A DNA stretch of 64,000 nt from Agromyces sp. H66 (GTDB lineage: Bacteria; Actinomycetota; Actinomycetes; Actinomycetales; Microbacteriaceae), in the NCBI RefSeq assembly GCF_004959775.1, contig NZ_SJZG01000001.1, positions 558,001 to 622,000 on the forward strand, given 5' to 3'. Positions 45,670 to 54,297 of the stretch are shown piece after piece (within the stretch, counting starts at the first letter, position 1; each line of letters begins with the position of its first letter). The notes beneath the pieces were generated by a model. That model was not told the DNA's origin, did no database searches, and was given only the letters and a program-made list of their open reading frames with translations. Position numbers and translations under genes: made by a program.

Positions 45670-48018
45670 ATGCGACAGAAGGTGTTGCGGGTGACCGCGA
45701 CGCTCGCGGCGGCGGCCTTGGTGGGAACGCTGCTGGCCGCTTCCGCCATGGGCGATGGAGCTGAGCGGGCCGAGGCGGCGAACGGAGCGGACTTCGATCC
45801 CGGCATGATCATGTCCGATGAGGTCTTCTACAACTCGGCGACGATGGGGGTCGACGATATCCAGGCATTCCTCAACGCGCGAGTGCCGACCTGCAGCGCG
45901 GGGTACACGTGCCTGAAGGACTACTGGCAGACGACGAGCAGCCAGCCGGCTCGCGCGGAGGGGTGCGCACCGTATGCAGGCCAGTGGGAGTCCGCGGCAC
46001 GCATCATCTACAAGGTCGCAGTCGCGTGCGGCATCAACCCGCAGGCGCTCGTCGTGCTTCTCGAGAAGGAGCAGGGGCTCGTTTCCGATTCGTCTCCGGG
46101 CACGTATCAGTATCGGTCGGCCACCGGCTATGGATGCCCCGACACCGCGGATTGCGACGCGAACTACTACGGCTTCTTCAACCAGGTCTACAACGCGGCC
46201 TGGCAGTTCAAGAAGTATCGGGCGAATCCCTCGATCCGGGCGTACCAGGCGGGCCGGCTCAACACGATCCTCTGGCATCCGAACACCGCATGCGGTTCGT
46301 CGCAGGTGTACATCCAGAACCAGGCGACAGCCGGCCTCTACATCTACACGCCGTATCGGCCGAACGCGGCCGCCCTGAAGAACCTCTACGGTACCGGCGA
46401 CGCCTGTTCGAGCTACGGCAATCGGAACTTCTGGCGTATGTTCACGGACTGGTTCGGGCCGACGACCGCACCGGCGGCCCCGCCCGCAGCGCCCCTGGAT
46501 TCCGTGCCGCTCCTCTATGCGTTCGAACCGGACGGGGACCTTCACGTGTATCCGGGCGATGGCCGTGGTGGCTGGAGACCGCCGATGCAGAGCGGAGTGG
46601 GCTGGACCTCCATGCGACTGGTCACCGGTGCCGGAGACCTCGATGGGGACGGGCACCGAGATCTCCTGGCCATCGACGGGGACGGCGTGCTCTGGAACTA
46701 CCCGACCAACGGGTTGGGAGGCTTCAACGACCGAATCAGAGTCGGTGACGGGTTCGGTGCGGTCACGGCCGTGGTCGGCGCGGGCGACTTCAACACGGAT
46801 GGCACGCAGGACTTCTTCGTACGGGCATCCGATGGATCGCTGGTGCTGCATGCGAACAACGGAACCGGCCAGTTCACTGCGAGGCGCGTCGGAATCGGTT
46901 GGGGAGCCTTCACCAGCCTCACCGGCGGGATCGACGTCGACGGGGACGACTTCGTGGATCTTGTGGCGCGTGCCCCGAGCGGCGATCTCTGGTTGTACCC
47001 GGGTGACGGTCGCGCCGGCTGGGGTCCAGCGACGCGCGTCGGACATGGCTGGAACATGATGGCCGGCATCGTCTCACCCGGGGACTTCGACGGCGACGGG
47101 ATCGACGACCTGCTCGCACGTACCGTGAGCGGCGAGATGTGGCTGTACACGGGCACCGGCAGGGCTGGGTGGCTCGCACCGCGGCTGGTGGGTTCCGGGT
47201 GGTCGTCGATGGTCTCGGTTGCAGGACCTGGTCGACCGGCGACCGCGCCCGTGCCGCTCACCGGGGGCTTGGGCGATGTCACCGGAAACGGGAGTGGCGA
47301 CGTCCTTGCCCGCGCGAGCGACGGGGCGTTGTGGCTCTATCCCACAGACGGCCGCGGCAGTTGGCTGACACCGTCACGATTGGCCGAGGGGTGGTCGGCG
47401 ATGACCGCGATCTTCCCGGGCGGTGACTTCGACCGGAACGGTCGACGGGACGTCTTCGCACGCGATGGCGCAGGAGATCTTTGGCGCTATGAAGTGGACG
47501 GTTCGGGTCGCCTCACGACAGGCATCAAGTCCGGCATCGGGTGGGGTTCATTCACCGCGCTCGTCGGAGGCCTCGATGCGGACAACGATCGCCGATCGGA
47601 TGTGCTCGCGCGGGATGCCGCCGGTCGGCTCTGGTTCTATCCCGGGAACGGCGCAGGGGGGTTCGGGAACCCGCAGCAGATCGGGTCCGGCTGGGCGGGC
47701 ATGACCCGGATCATCAGCCCTGGTGATTTCGACGGCGACGGCCTCAGCGATCTCATCGCCATTTCCTCGAGCGGCGACGCGCTGCTCTATGCGGGAAACG
47801 GTGCCAAGGGTTTCGCGGCGGCGCGGAAGATCGGTCACGGGTGGGGCGCCATGGAGCTCGTGTTCAGCCCCGGCGACTTCGATGGCGATCTCCATCCCGA
47901 TGTGGTGGCGCGCGGCCCGGATGGTGCGCTGTGGCTCTACCCGGGCGATGGTGCGGGCGGTTGGAAGCTGCCGAAGCAGATCGGATCGGGCTGGGGCTCG
48001 ATGAACGTGATCGACTGA
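45670..48018 (+). CDS. Secreted FG-GAP/VCBS-type repeat protein with N-terminal lysozyme-like domain
   Basis: A 782-residue exported protein. A signal peptide (about residues 1-37) is followed by a domain of some 220 residues with eight cysteines, and then ten repeats of about 48 residues (280-782). Each repeat has W/LYPGDGRGGW-like, GxGW and GDFDGDG-type Ca-binding motifs, which predicts a beta-propeller. The N-terminal domain has the helix ALVVLLEKEQGLV (Glu132, Glu134), GYGCPD and YYGFFNQVYNAAWQF, reminiscent of transglycosylase/lysozyme folds; this is inference. It is less GC-rich than its neighbours. GGGGG before the ATG may serve as ribosome-binding site. Confidence 0.85.
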   Translation: MRQKVLRVTATLAAAALVGTLLAASAMGDGAERAEAANGADFDPGMIMSDEVFYNSATMGVDDIQAFLNARVPTCSAGYTCLKDYWQTTSSQPARAEGCAPYAGQWESAARIIYKVAVACGINPQALVVLLEKEQGLVSDSSPGTYQYRSATGYGCPDTADCDANYYGFFNQVYNAAWQFKKYRANPSIRAYQAGRLNTILWHPNTACGSSQVYIQNQATAGLYIYTPYRPNAAALKNLYGTGDACSSYGNRNFWRMFTDWFGPTTAPAAPPAAPLDSVPLLYAFEPDGDLHVYPGDGRGGWRPPMQSGVGWTSMRLVTGAGDLDGDGHRDLLAIDGDGVLWNYPTNGLGGFNDRIRVGDGFGAVTAVVGAGDFNTDGTQDFFVRASDGSLVLHANNGTGQFTARRVGIGWGAFTSLTGGIDVDGDDFVDLVARAPSGDLWLYPGDGRAGWGPATRVGHGWNMMAGIVSPGDFDGDGIDDLLARTVSGEMWLYTGTGRAGWLAPRLVGSGWSSMVSVAGPGRPATAPVPLTGGLGDVTGNGSGDVLARASDGALWLYPTDGRGSWLTPSRLAEGWSAMTAIFPGGDFDRNGRRDVFARDGAGDLWRYEVDGSGRLTTGIKSGIGWGSFTALVGGLDADNDRRSDVLARDAAGRLWFYPGNGAGGFGNPQQIGSGWAGMTRIISPGDFDGDGLSDLIAISSSGDALLYAGNGAKGFAAARKIGHGWGAMELVFSPGDFDGDLHPDVVARGPDGALWLYPGDGAGGWKLPKQIGSGWGSMNVID

Positions 48019-48084
48019 GGGCGTGATCCGAGTGTCGCCTCGGACGCAACTCGATCATGTCGACCGGGCGACGGTCTCCGAGCG

Positions 48085-48480
48085 TCAGTGAGCCGCGTCG
48101 TCGTTCGAAGTCCCCTCATGCGGCCGGTGGATCGACGCCGAATCCTCGGTCGCGGCCTGAGCCAGCGTGATCTGGCGCGCGAGCAATGTCAGTTTCCGGT
48201 TCGTGGCCACGTTCCGGCGGTATGTCGTGGCCACGAAGACGAGGAACGCGAGGACGAGCGCGTACAGGAGCAGGTCCGCCCCCCGACCGACACCGATGAG
48301 GTTCGCGAGCCAGCTCAGCCACTGAGGGAAGAGAATCGACAGTATCGCCACGATCACGAAGGCCGCCATGAACAGCCGGCGGAGTGCGAGGTGGCTGTCG
48401 CCCCCGGTCGGGCGCGCGAGGAAGAGGCCGACGGTGATGACGCCGACGACGAGCAGGAGCTGGATCCACATGACGTTCAT
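48085..48480 (-). CDS. DUF2304-family membrane protein
   Basis: A 131-residue protein with three membrane spans (about residues 5-20, 36-52 and 68-85) and a hydrophilic tail. The pattern RRLFMAAFVIVAILSILFP followed by WLANLIGVGRGADLLLYAL fits DUF2304, which almost always sits beside a DPM-type glycosyltransferase, as here: its ATG overlaps the stop of the GT2 gene. The likely role is to hold or assist the transferase at the membrane. Confidence 0.87.
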   Translation of the reverse strand: MNVMWIQLLLVVGVITVGLFLARPTGGDSHLALRRLFMAAFVIVAILSILFPQWLSWLANLIGVGRGADLLLYALVLAFLVFVATTYRRNVATNRKLTLLARQITLAQAATEDSASIHRPHEGTSNDDAAH

Positions 48481-49187
48481 CGCACCAACAGGTCCACGAG
48501 GATGTTGACCGAGTTCAGGACCGACTGGCCCTTCGCCCTCGAGTAGTCCGTGTAGAGGAGTTCCACGGGGTATTCCCTCCAGGGCAGCTTGGTGCGCCCG
48601 AGCTTCAGCACGATCTCGGTGGCGTGCGCCATGCGATCCTGCTCCAGATGGATCGCACGCGCGGCATCCGCCCTGATGACGCGGAGCCCGTTGTGCGCAT
48701 CGGTCAGCCGAAGTCCGGTGGTGAGATTCGTGACCCAGACCACGGTCTTCAACATCACCCGCTTCAGCCAGCCGGGATCGGTGCGATCATCGAGGAAGCG
48801 CGACCCGAACACGATGGCGAGATCCTGGCTCTTCGCGAGGTCGAGCATCTCCAGTGCATCCTCGACGCGGTGCTGTCCATCCGCGTCGAAGGTCACGATG
48901 TAGTCCGCCTCGTTGCGTCCGACGACGTACTCGAAACCCGTCTGCAACGCCGCACCCTGCCCGAGGTTGATGGGGTGACGCAGCACTCGAGCTCCGGCCG
49001 CTTCCGCGGATGCCGCGCTCCCATCGGCGCTTCCATCGTCGATGCAGACGATGTGATCGAAGTAGGCCGCGAGCTCGCCGACGACGCGCGCGATGACCGA
49101 AATCTCGTTGTAGAGCGGGATGACGACCCATGTGTCCGCGGCGTGCCGGCGGGGGTCGGTCGCCGGCTCCGGCGCGGGTACCTGCAT
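48477..49187 (-). CDS. Glycosyltransferase family 2 (dolichyl-phosphate-sugar synthase type)
   Basis: A 236-residue GT-A enzyme with VVIPLYNEISVIARVV, CIDDGSADGSA, INLGQGAALQTGFEY and VTFDADGQHRVEDA (DxD), the layout of polyprenyl-phosphate sugar synthases. A region typical of this group follows (FGSRFLDD, NGLRVIRADAA). It lacks C-terminal membrane spans; the overlapping DUF2304 gene supplies a membrane partner. The ATG at 49187 follows AACAAT by 6 nt, so a leaderless start is possible. The product would be a lipid-phosphate sugar donor for outer-face transferases such as the DUF6541 protein. Confidence 0.88.
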   Translation of the reverse strand: MQVPAPEPATDPRRHAADTWVVIPLYNEISVIARVVGELAAYFDHIVCIDDGSADGSAASAEAAGARVLRHPINLGQGAALQTGFEYVVGRNEADYIVTFDADGQHRVEDALEMLDLAKSQDLAIVFGSRFLDDRTDPGWLKRVMLKTVVWVTNLTTGLRLTDAHNGLRVIRADAARAIHLEQDRMAHATEIVLKLGRTKLPWREYPVELLYTDYSRAKGQSVLNSVNILVDLLVR

Positions 49188-49216
49188 CTGACCATTGTTG
49201 CAGAACGCGATAAGCT
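49188..49216 (+). promoter_or_regulatory. Promoter of the diacetamido-sugar operon (-35 CTGACC, -10 TAAGCT)
   Basis: CTGACC (49188-49193) and TAAGCT (49211-49216) are separated by 17 bp, the best -35/-10 pair I find in the window. The leader would be about 50 nt and ends in AGGAG before the GTG at 49273. Confidence 0.55.
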
Positions 49217-49272
49217 TGCCGACAGTGCCCGGATCCACCCCACCTTCCACCCCGACCGCCAGGAGCCCGCTT

Positions 49273-49881
49273 GTGACGACAATTCCCGGTGTCCGGATCG
49301 CGGATTCGGCCGACGTCGCCGGCGCCGCCCGAATCGGAGAGGGCAGCTCCATCTGGCACCTCGCCCAGGTTCGGGAGCACGCCGTCCTCGGCAGGAACTG
49401 CATCGTCGGGCGAGGCGCCTACGTCGGCACCGGCGTGGTCATGGGCGACAACTGCAAGATTCAGAATTACGCCCTGGTATACGAACCTGCGGTGCTCGCC
49501 GACGGGGTCTTCATCGGCCCGGCAGTCGTGCTGACGAACGACACGTACCCGCGTGCGGTCAATCCCGATGGGTCCCTGAAGAGTGCGCACGACTGGAAGC
49601 CGGTGGGCGTGACGATCGGGCCGGGCGCTTCCGTCGGCGCTCGTGCGGTCTGCGTGGCGCCGGTCTCGATCGGCGCGTGGGCCACGATCGCGGCCGGTGC
49701 GGTCGTGACGAGAGACGTGCCGGACCATGCGCTGATGGCCGGTGTGCCGGCGCGCAGGCTTGGTTGGGTGGGCAAGTCCGGCCAGCCGCTCGTTCGGAGG
49801 GACGACGAGTGGGTATGCCCGGAGACCGGCGCGCGCTATCGGGAGACCGACGGACAGCTTGAGGAGCTGGAGGAAGCATGA
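49273..49881 (+). CDS. Hexapeptide-repeat sugar N-acetyltransferase (WbpD/WlbB-like)
   Basis: A 202-residue left-handed beta-helix acetyltransferase. The N-terminus (GVRIADSADVAGAARIGEGSSIWHLAQV) and the CKIQNYALVYEPAVLADGVFIGPAVVLTNDTYPRA region, read in parts, match the enzymes that acetylate the 3-amino group of UDP-GlcNAc(3NH2)A. The active His is expected in SSIWHLAQV. The GTG at 49273 has AGGAG 7 nt upstream, which decides the start. The next gene encodes the matching aminotransferase. Confidence 0.87.
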   Translation: MTTIPGVRIADSADVAGAARIGEGSSIWHLAQVREHAVLGRNCIVGRGAYVGTGVVMGDNCKIQNYALVYEPAVLADGVFIGPAVVLTNDTYPRAVNPDGSLKSAHDWKPVGVTIGPGASVGARAVCVAPVSIGAWATIAAGAVVTRDVPDHALMAGVPARRLGWVGKSGQPLVRRDDEWVCPETGARYRETDGQLEELEEA

Positions 49882-50978
49882 CAGACCGTTTCATCCCCGC
49901 GGCGAAGCCGATCATCGGCGATGAGGAGCGAGAAGCCGTCGACCGTGTGCTGCGGTCCGGGATGGTCGCACAGGGTCCAGAGGTCGCCGAGTTCGAACGC
50001 GAGTTCGCGGCGTCGCTCGTCGAGGGGCGTACGAGTGTCGCCGTGAACTCCGGTACCTCGGGCCTGCATCTCGGATTGCTCGCTGCGGGTGTGGGTGCCG
50101 GCGATGAGGTCATCGTGCCCTCGTTCACGTTCGCAGCCACCGGCAACTCCGTCGCGCTGACGGGCGCGACGCCCGTGTTCGCGGACATCGAACCTGATTA
50201 CTTCACCCTCGACCCCGACGCCGTCGAGGCGGCGATCACCCCTCGCATCAAGGGGATCATGCCCGTGCACCTCTACGGCCACCCGGCGCTCATGGGTCGG
50301 CTGCGGGGCGTGGCCGATGCGCACGGTATCGCGCTCTACGAGGATGCCGCGCAGGCACACGGTGCCGAAATCGACGGACATCGCGTGGGAACGTTCGGCG
50401 CGTTCGCGATGTTCAGTCTCTACCCGACGAAGAACATGACCAGCGGCGAGGGCGGCATGGTCGCCTGCGCCGACGAGGGCATCGCCCGGGCGGTGAGATT
50501 GCTGCGGAATCAGGGGATGGAACGCCAGTACGAGAACGAGGTCATCGGGTTCAACAACCGGATGACCGACATCCACGCCGCCATCGGTCGCGTGCAGCTT
50601 CGCAAGGTTGACGCGTGGACGGAGACGCGTCGTGCCAACGCCGCATTCTTCGACGAGCACTTGAACGGTGTCGTGGTCCCGCCCGTCGCACCCGGCGCCC
50701 GACACGTGTACCACCAGTACACGATTCGCGTGCCCGAGGACCGCGACGGTTTCGTGGCAGCGCTCCGCGACGAGTACGAGATCGGGTCGGGCGTCTACTA
50801 CCCGATCCCGAATCATCGGCTTCCCTCGCTTGCCGGATTCGCCCCCGGGCTCGATCTGCCCGAGACGGAGCGAGCCGCCCGGGAGGTGGTTTCGCTCCCG
50901 GTGCATCCGTCGCTGTCGGCGGGTGACCGCGAGCGCATCGTCGACGCCGTCAACACCCTCGCGAAGGCGGGTTCGTGA
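49878..50978 (+). CDS. DegT/DnrJ/EryC1/StrS aminotransferase (WbpE/WlbC-like)
   Basis: A 366-residue PLP-dependent sugar aminotransferase. It starts with IPAAKPIIGDEEREAVDRVL, has SGTSGLHLGLLAAGVG and the PLP Lys in SLYPTKNMTSGEGG (about residue 185). The C-terminal YHQYTIRVPEDRDGF is typical. With its neighbours it should turn the 3-keto sugar into UDP-GlcNAc(3NH2)A. The ATG overlaps the acetyltransferase stop and its own stop overlaps the dehydrogenase start. Confidence 0.92.
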   Translation: MTDRFIPAAKPIIGDEEREAVDRVLRSGMVAQGPEVAEFEREFAASLVEGRTSVAVNSGTSGLHLGLLAAGVGAGDEVIVPSFTFAATGNSVALTGATPVFADIEPDYFTLDPDAVEAAITPRIKGIMPVHLYGHPALMGRLRGVADAHGIALYEDAAQAHGAEIDGHRVGTFGAFAMFSLYPTKNMTSGEGGMVACADEGIARAVRLLRNQGMERQYENEVIGFNNRMTDIHAAIGRVQLRKVDAWTETRRANAAFFDEHLNGVVVPPVAPGARHVYHQYTIRVPEDRDGFVAALRDEYEIGSGVYYPIPNHRLPSLAGFAPGLDLPETERAAREVVSLPVHPSLSAGDRERIVDAVNTLAKAGS

Positions 50979-51967
50979 TGTCGGAACTGCGCGCCGGGCT
51001 GCTCGGCGTCGGCGCCATGGGTCGACACCACGCGCGCGTGCTTCGCGAGGTGGAGGGCGTCGAACTCGTTGCGATCGCCGATCCCGGCGGAGACCCGCAT
51101 GGGGTGGCCGGCGGGCTCGACGTGCTGCCCGACCTCGACGCTCTCCTCGACGTCGGCATCGACATGGCCGTCGTCGCCGTACCGACGCAGTTCCACGAGG
51201 ATGCTGCGCTCAAGCTCGCAGCGGCGGGCGTGCACGTGCTCGTGGAGAAGCCCATCGCCCATTCGATCGAGGCGGGCGAGCGGATGGTCGAGGCGTTCTC
51301 CGAACGCGGTCTCGTGGGCGCCGTCGGCCACGTCGAACGCTTCAACCCGGCATTGCAGGAGCTGCGCCGTCGTCTCGCCTCGGGAGACCTGGGCGAGGTC
51401 TACCAGATCGCGACCCGCCGGCAGAGCAACTTCCCGGCGCGCATCGCCGATGTCGGCGTGGCCAAGGACCTCGCCTCGCATGACATCGACCTCACCGCAT
51501 GGGTCGCGCAGAGCGAGTACGCGTCGGTGTTCGCGCAGACGACCTTCAAGAGCGGTCGCAACCACGAGGACATGATCGCCGTCACCGGGCGGCTCACGAA
51601 CGACGTCATCGTCAGTCACCTCGTGAACTGGCTGAGTCCCATGAAGGAGCGCGTCACCGTGGTCTCCGGCGACCGCGGCGCGTACGTCGCCGATACGGCG
51701 ACGGGTGACCTGACCTTCTTCGCCAACGGCACGATCCCGCTGGAGTGGGAGTCGGTTTCGACCTTCCGTGGTGTCTCCGAGGGCGACGTGACCCGCTACT
51801 CGTTCGCGAAGCGCGAGCCGCTTCGCGTCGAGCACGAGGCATTCCGTGACGCGGTGCTCGGAAGTCCGAGCGACATCGTGTCGCTCCAGCAGGGCCTGCG
51901 CACGCTGGTCGTGGTCGAGGGCGCCCTCGAGTCCGCTCGCAGTGGGCTCCCGATCCGCTTCTCATGA
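50978..51967 (+). CDS. Gfo/Idh/MocA oxidoreductase (WbpB/WlbA-like)
   Basis: A 329-residue NAD-dependent dehydrogenase: Rossmann start LLGVGAMGRHHARVLREV, the EKP motif in VEKPIAHS (residues about 90-97), and the catalytic HVERFNPA region. WbpB/WlbA members oxidise C3 of UDP-GlcNAcA. The ATG at 50978 overlaps the aminotransferase stop (TGATG); a GTG one codon earlier would add one residue. It forms a tight set with the two genes before it. Confidence 0.9.
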   Translation: MSELRAGLLGVGAMGRHHARVLREVEGVELVAIADPGGDPHGVAGGLDVLPDLDALLDVGIDMAVVAVPTQFHEDAALKLAAAGVHVLVEKPIAHSIEAGERMVEAFSERGLVGAVGHVERFNPALQELRRRLASGDLGEVYQIATRRQSNFPARIADVGVAKDLASHDIDLTAWVAQSEYASVFAQTTFKSGRNHEDMIAVTGRLTNDVIVSHLVNWLSPMKERVTVVSGDRGAYVADTATGDLTFFANGTIPLEWESVSTFRGVSEGDVTRYSFAKREPLRVEHEAFRDAVLGSPSDIVSLQQGLRTLVVVEGALESARSGLPIRFS

Positions 51968-53127
51968 TCCGGGTCGTGCTGGTCACGCGGATCTTCGCAC
52001 CCGAGGCCGCGGCGGCGTCGTTCCGTCTGGACGCGCTCGCCACGGCGCTCGGATCGGCGGTGGGGCCGGTCACCGTGCTGACCGCCGTCGCGCCCCCGGG
52101 GCTCCGCACCAGGTTCGTCCCTGCCCGCAAGGGCGTGGAGGTCCGACGTGCCCCCGTGCTTCGCGACCGCTCGGGCTACGTGCGGGGGTACTTGCAGTAC
52201 CTCAGCTTCGACGTGCCCGCATTCTTCCGGCTGCTGTTCGCGGGCCGCGCCGACGTGGTGGTCGTCGAGCCGCCCCCCACCACCGGACTGTCGGTGCGTG
52301 TCGCCTGTGGCCTGCGCCGCATCCCGTACGTGTACTACGCAGCGGACATCTGGTCGGATGCGACGGAGTCCACTGGGGCGCCCGCGCTGGTCGCCCGCAT
52401 GGTCCGCTGGGTGGAGCGGCGTGCCCTCGTGGGCGCTCGAGCAGTGATCGCAGTGAGCGACGGTGTGCGGGATCGGGTACTCGAGCTGGCTCCCGGCGCC
52501 GAAGTCGCGGTGGTGACGAACGGGATCGACGCAACGGTGTTCGCGCCCGACGGTGAACGCATCGAACCGGCGCCCTGGGCGGTCTACGCGGGCACCGCGA
52601 GCGAATGGCAGGGCGCCGATGTGTTCGTTCGCGCGATGCCCGCGGTGCTCGCGCAGTTCCCCGACGCGCGAATCGCATTCATCGGCCAGGGGAGCGCATG
52701 GGAGGCCCTGCGCGCCCTTGCGGAACGCCTCGCGCCGCACGCCGTCGAATTCCACGACACCCTCCCGCCCGAGATCGCGGCCCGTTACCTGCGATCTTCG
52801 CGGGCAGGGCTGGTCAGCCTCGTACCCGGCCAGGGATACGACTTCGCCATCCCGACGAAGATCTTCGCCACCGCCGCGGCCGGCACGCCCGTCATCTTCG
52901 CCGGTGTCGGCCCGTCACGCGACGTCATCGCACGCGGTGGGCTCGGAGTGGCGGTCGACCATGACGCCGACGCCGTTGCGGCCGCGATGATCGAACTGTT
53001 CCGGGCGGCCGACGATGGCGGCCGCGAAATGCGAGCGGCGTGGGTCGCGGCGAACGCGTCGAGCGCATCCAGAGCGCGGGATGCCGCGGAGGTCGTGCGT
53101 CGTGCGGCGAAGGGCGGGCGATCATGA
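51964..53127 (+). CDS. Glycosyltransferase family 4 (WbuB-like)
   Basis: A 387-residue GT-B enzyme. The N-terminus (VVLVTRIFAPEAAAASFRLDALATAL) and the VVVVEPPPTTGLSVR and YYAADIWSDA blocks resemble the WbuB group, which acts on aminosugars. The sugar-nucleotide half has AVYAGTASEWQGADVFVRAM and ASGTPVIFAG-type elements. The ATG overlaps the dehydrogenase stop, suggesting that it may use the diacetamido sugar made by the preceding genes. Confidence 0.88.
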   Translation: MIRVVLVTRIFAPEAAAASFRLDALATALGSAVGPVTVLTAVAPPGLRTRFVPARKGVEVRRAPVLRDRSGYVRGYLQYLSFDVPAFFRLLFAGRADVVVVEPPPTTGLSVRVACGLRRIPYVYYAADIWSDATESTGAPALVARMVRWVERRALVGARAVIAVSDGVRDRVLELAPGAEVAVVTNGIDATVFAPDGERIEPAPWAVYAGTASEWQGADVFVRAMPAVLAQFPDARIAFIGQGSAWEALRALAERLAPHAVEFHDTLPPEIAARYLRSSRAGLVSLVPGQGYDFAIPTKIFATAAAGTPVIFAGVGPSRDVIARGGLGVAVDHDADAVAAAMIELFRAADDGGREMRAAWVAANASSASRARDAAEVVRRAAKGGRS

Positions 53128-54248
53128 CCGAGCGACTGCTCATCCTCTCGTTCTCGCCGATCGCGAACGACGCGCGCGTGCTCAAGCAGGTCGAGGCGTT
53201 CCGAGACGAGTACGAGGTGACCACGTGCGGGTACGGCGACGCACCCGACGGAGTGGCCCGTCACATCCGGATCCCCGACGACGTGCTGCACAATGTCCTG
53301 AACGACCGATACATCCGGACGCGCGCGTACCGTCTGGCCTACTGGACGCTCTGGTCGGTCGCCTGGGTGCGCAGGCATGTGCCGCGGCGGACCTTCGACA
53401 TCGTCCTCGCCAACGACGTCGAGGCCGTTCCGATCGCCCTTGCGCTGAAGCCCGCGAAGGGCGTGCACGCCGACCTGCACGAGTACTCGCCGCTGGTGAA
53501 CGAGCATTGGCAGGGATGGCGGGAGAAGATCACACCCTATGTGGAATGGCTCTGCCGCCGATACGTCACGAGGGCATCGTCGTGGTCGACCGTCAGTGGT
53601 GGTCTCGCCCGGGAGTACGAACGCAACTTCGGATTCCGCGCGGAACTGGTCACGAACGCTGCTCCGTACCAAGAGGCGGTTCCCACCCCGGTCGCCGACC
53701 CCGTGCGGCTCGTGCATTCGGGCGCCGCACTCGGAGAGCGCAGGATCGAGGACATGATCGACGGGGTCATCAGATCGCGTTCGGGCTGCACCCTCGACCT
53801 GTATCTGACGCCCAACCAGCCCGCGTACGTCGACGAGTTGAAACGCCAGGCGGACGGTTCAGGCGGTCGCGTGCGAATGCTGGACCCCGTTCCCTATGCC
53901 GACCTGGCCGCAACCCTTCGCGGCTACGATGTGGGTCTCTCGGTGATCCCGCCGACCACGTTCAACAGCGCCTGGGCGCTCCCCAACAAGATCTTCGACT
54001 ACGTGCAGGCGCGCCTCGGCGTGATCGTCGGCCCCTCTCCGGAGATGTCCGACACGGTCGAGCGTTTCGGCATCGGCGTTGCGACCGCCGGCTTCACGCC
54101 GGAGGACCTTGCGGCCACCCTCGACGCCATGACGGCCCAGGACGTCTCGGCGTGGAAGCGGGCATCGCACGCGAATGCGAGAACGCTTTCCGCGGAGTCG
54201 CAGGTCGCCGTGTGGAAGCGCGCGATCGCGGCGCTCGCCGCGACGTGA
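53124..54248 (+). CDS. Glycosyltransferase family 4
   Basis: A 374-residue GT-B transferase. The N-terminus LLILSFSPIANDARVLKQV and the DIVLANDVEAVPIAL region are typical; the donor half has VRLVHSGAALGERRIEDM and LPNKIFDYVQARLGVIVGPSPEM. The ATG at 53124 overlaps the previous stop. Substrates are unknown. It ends 49 bp before the ABC exporter gene, which has its own TAAGGT-type box (54283-54288). Confidence 0.86.
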   Translation: MTERLLILSFSPIANDARVLKQVEAFRDEYEVTTCGYGDAPDGVARHIRIPDDVLHNVLNDRYIRTRAYRLAYWTLWSVAWVRRHVPRRTFDIVLANDVEAVPIALALKPAKGVHADLHEYSPLVNEHWQGWREKITPYVEWLCRRYVTRASSWSTVSGGLAREYERNFGFRAELVTNAAPYQEAVPTPVADPVRLVHSGAALGERRIEDMIDGVIRSRSGCTLDLYLTPNQPAYVDELKRQADGSGGRVRMLDPVPYADLAATLRGYDVGLSVIPPTTFNSAWALPNKIFDYVQARLGVIVGPSPEMSDTVERFGIGVATAGFTPEDLAATLDAMTAQDVSAWKRASHANARTLSAESQVAVWKRAIAALAAT

Positions 54249-54297
54249 GATTCGCCCCGGCTGCCGGTCATCCGGCCGATGATAAGGTCAGTCCCCG

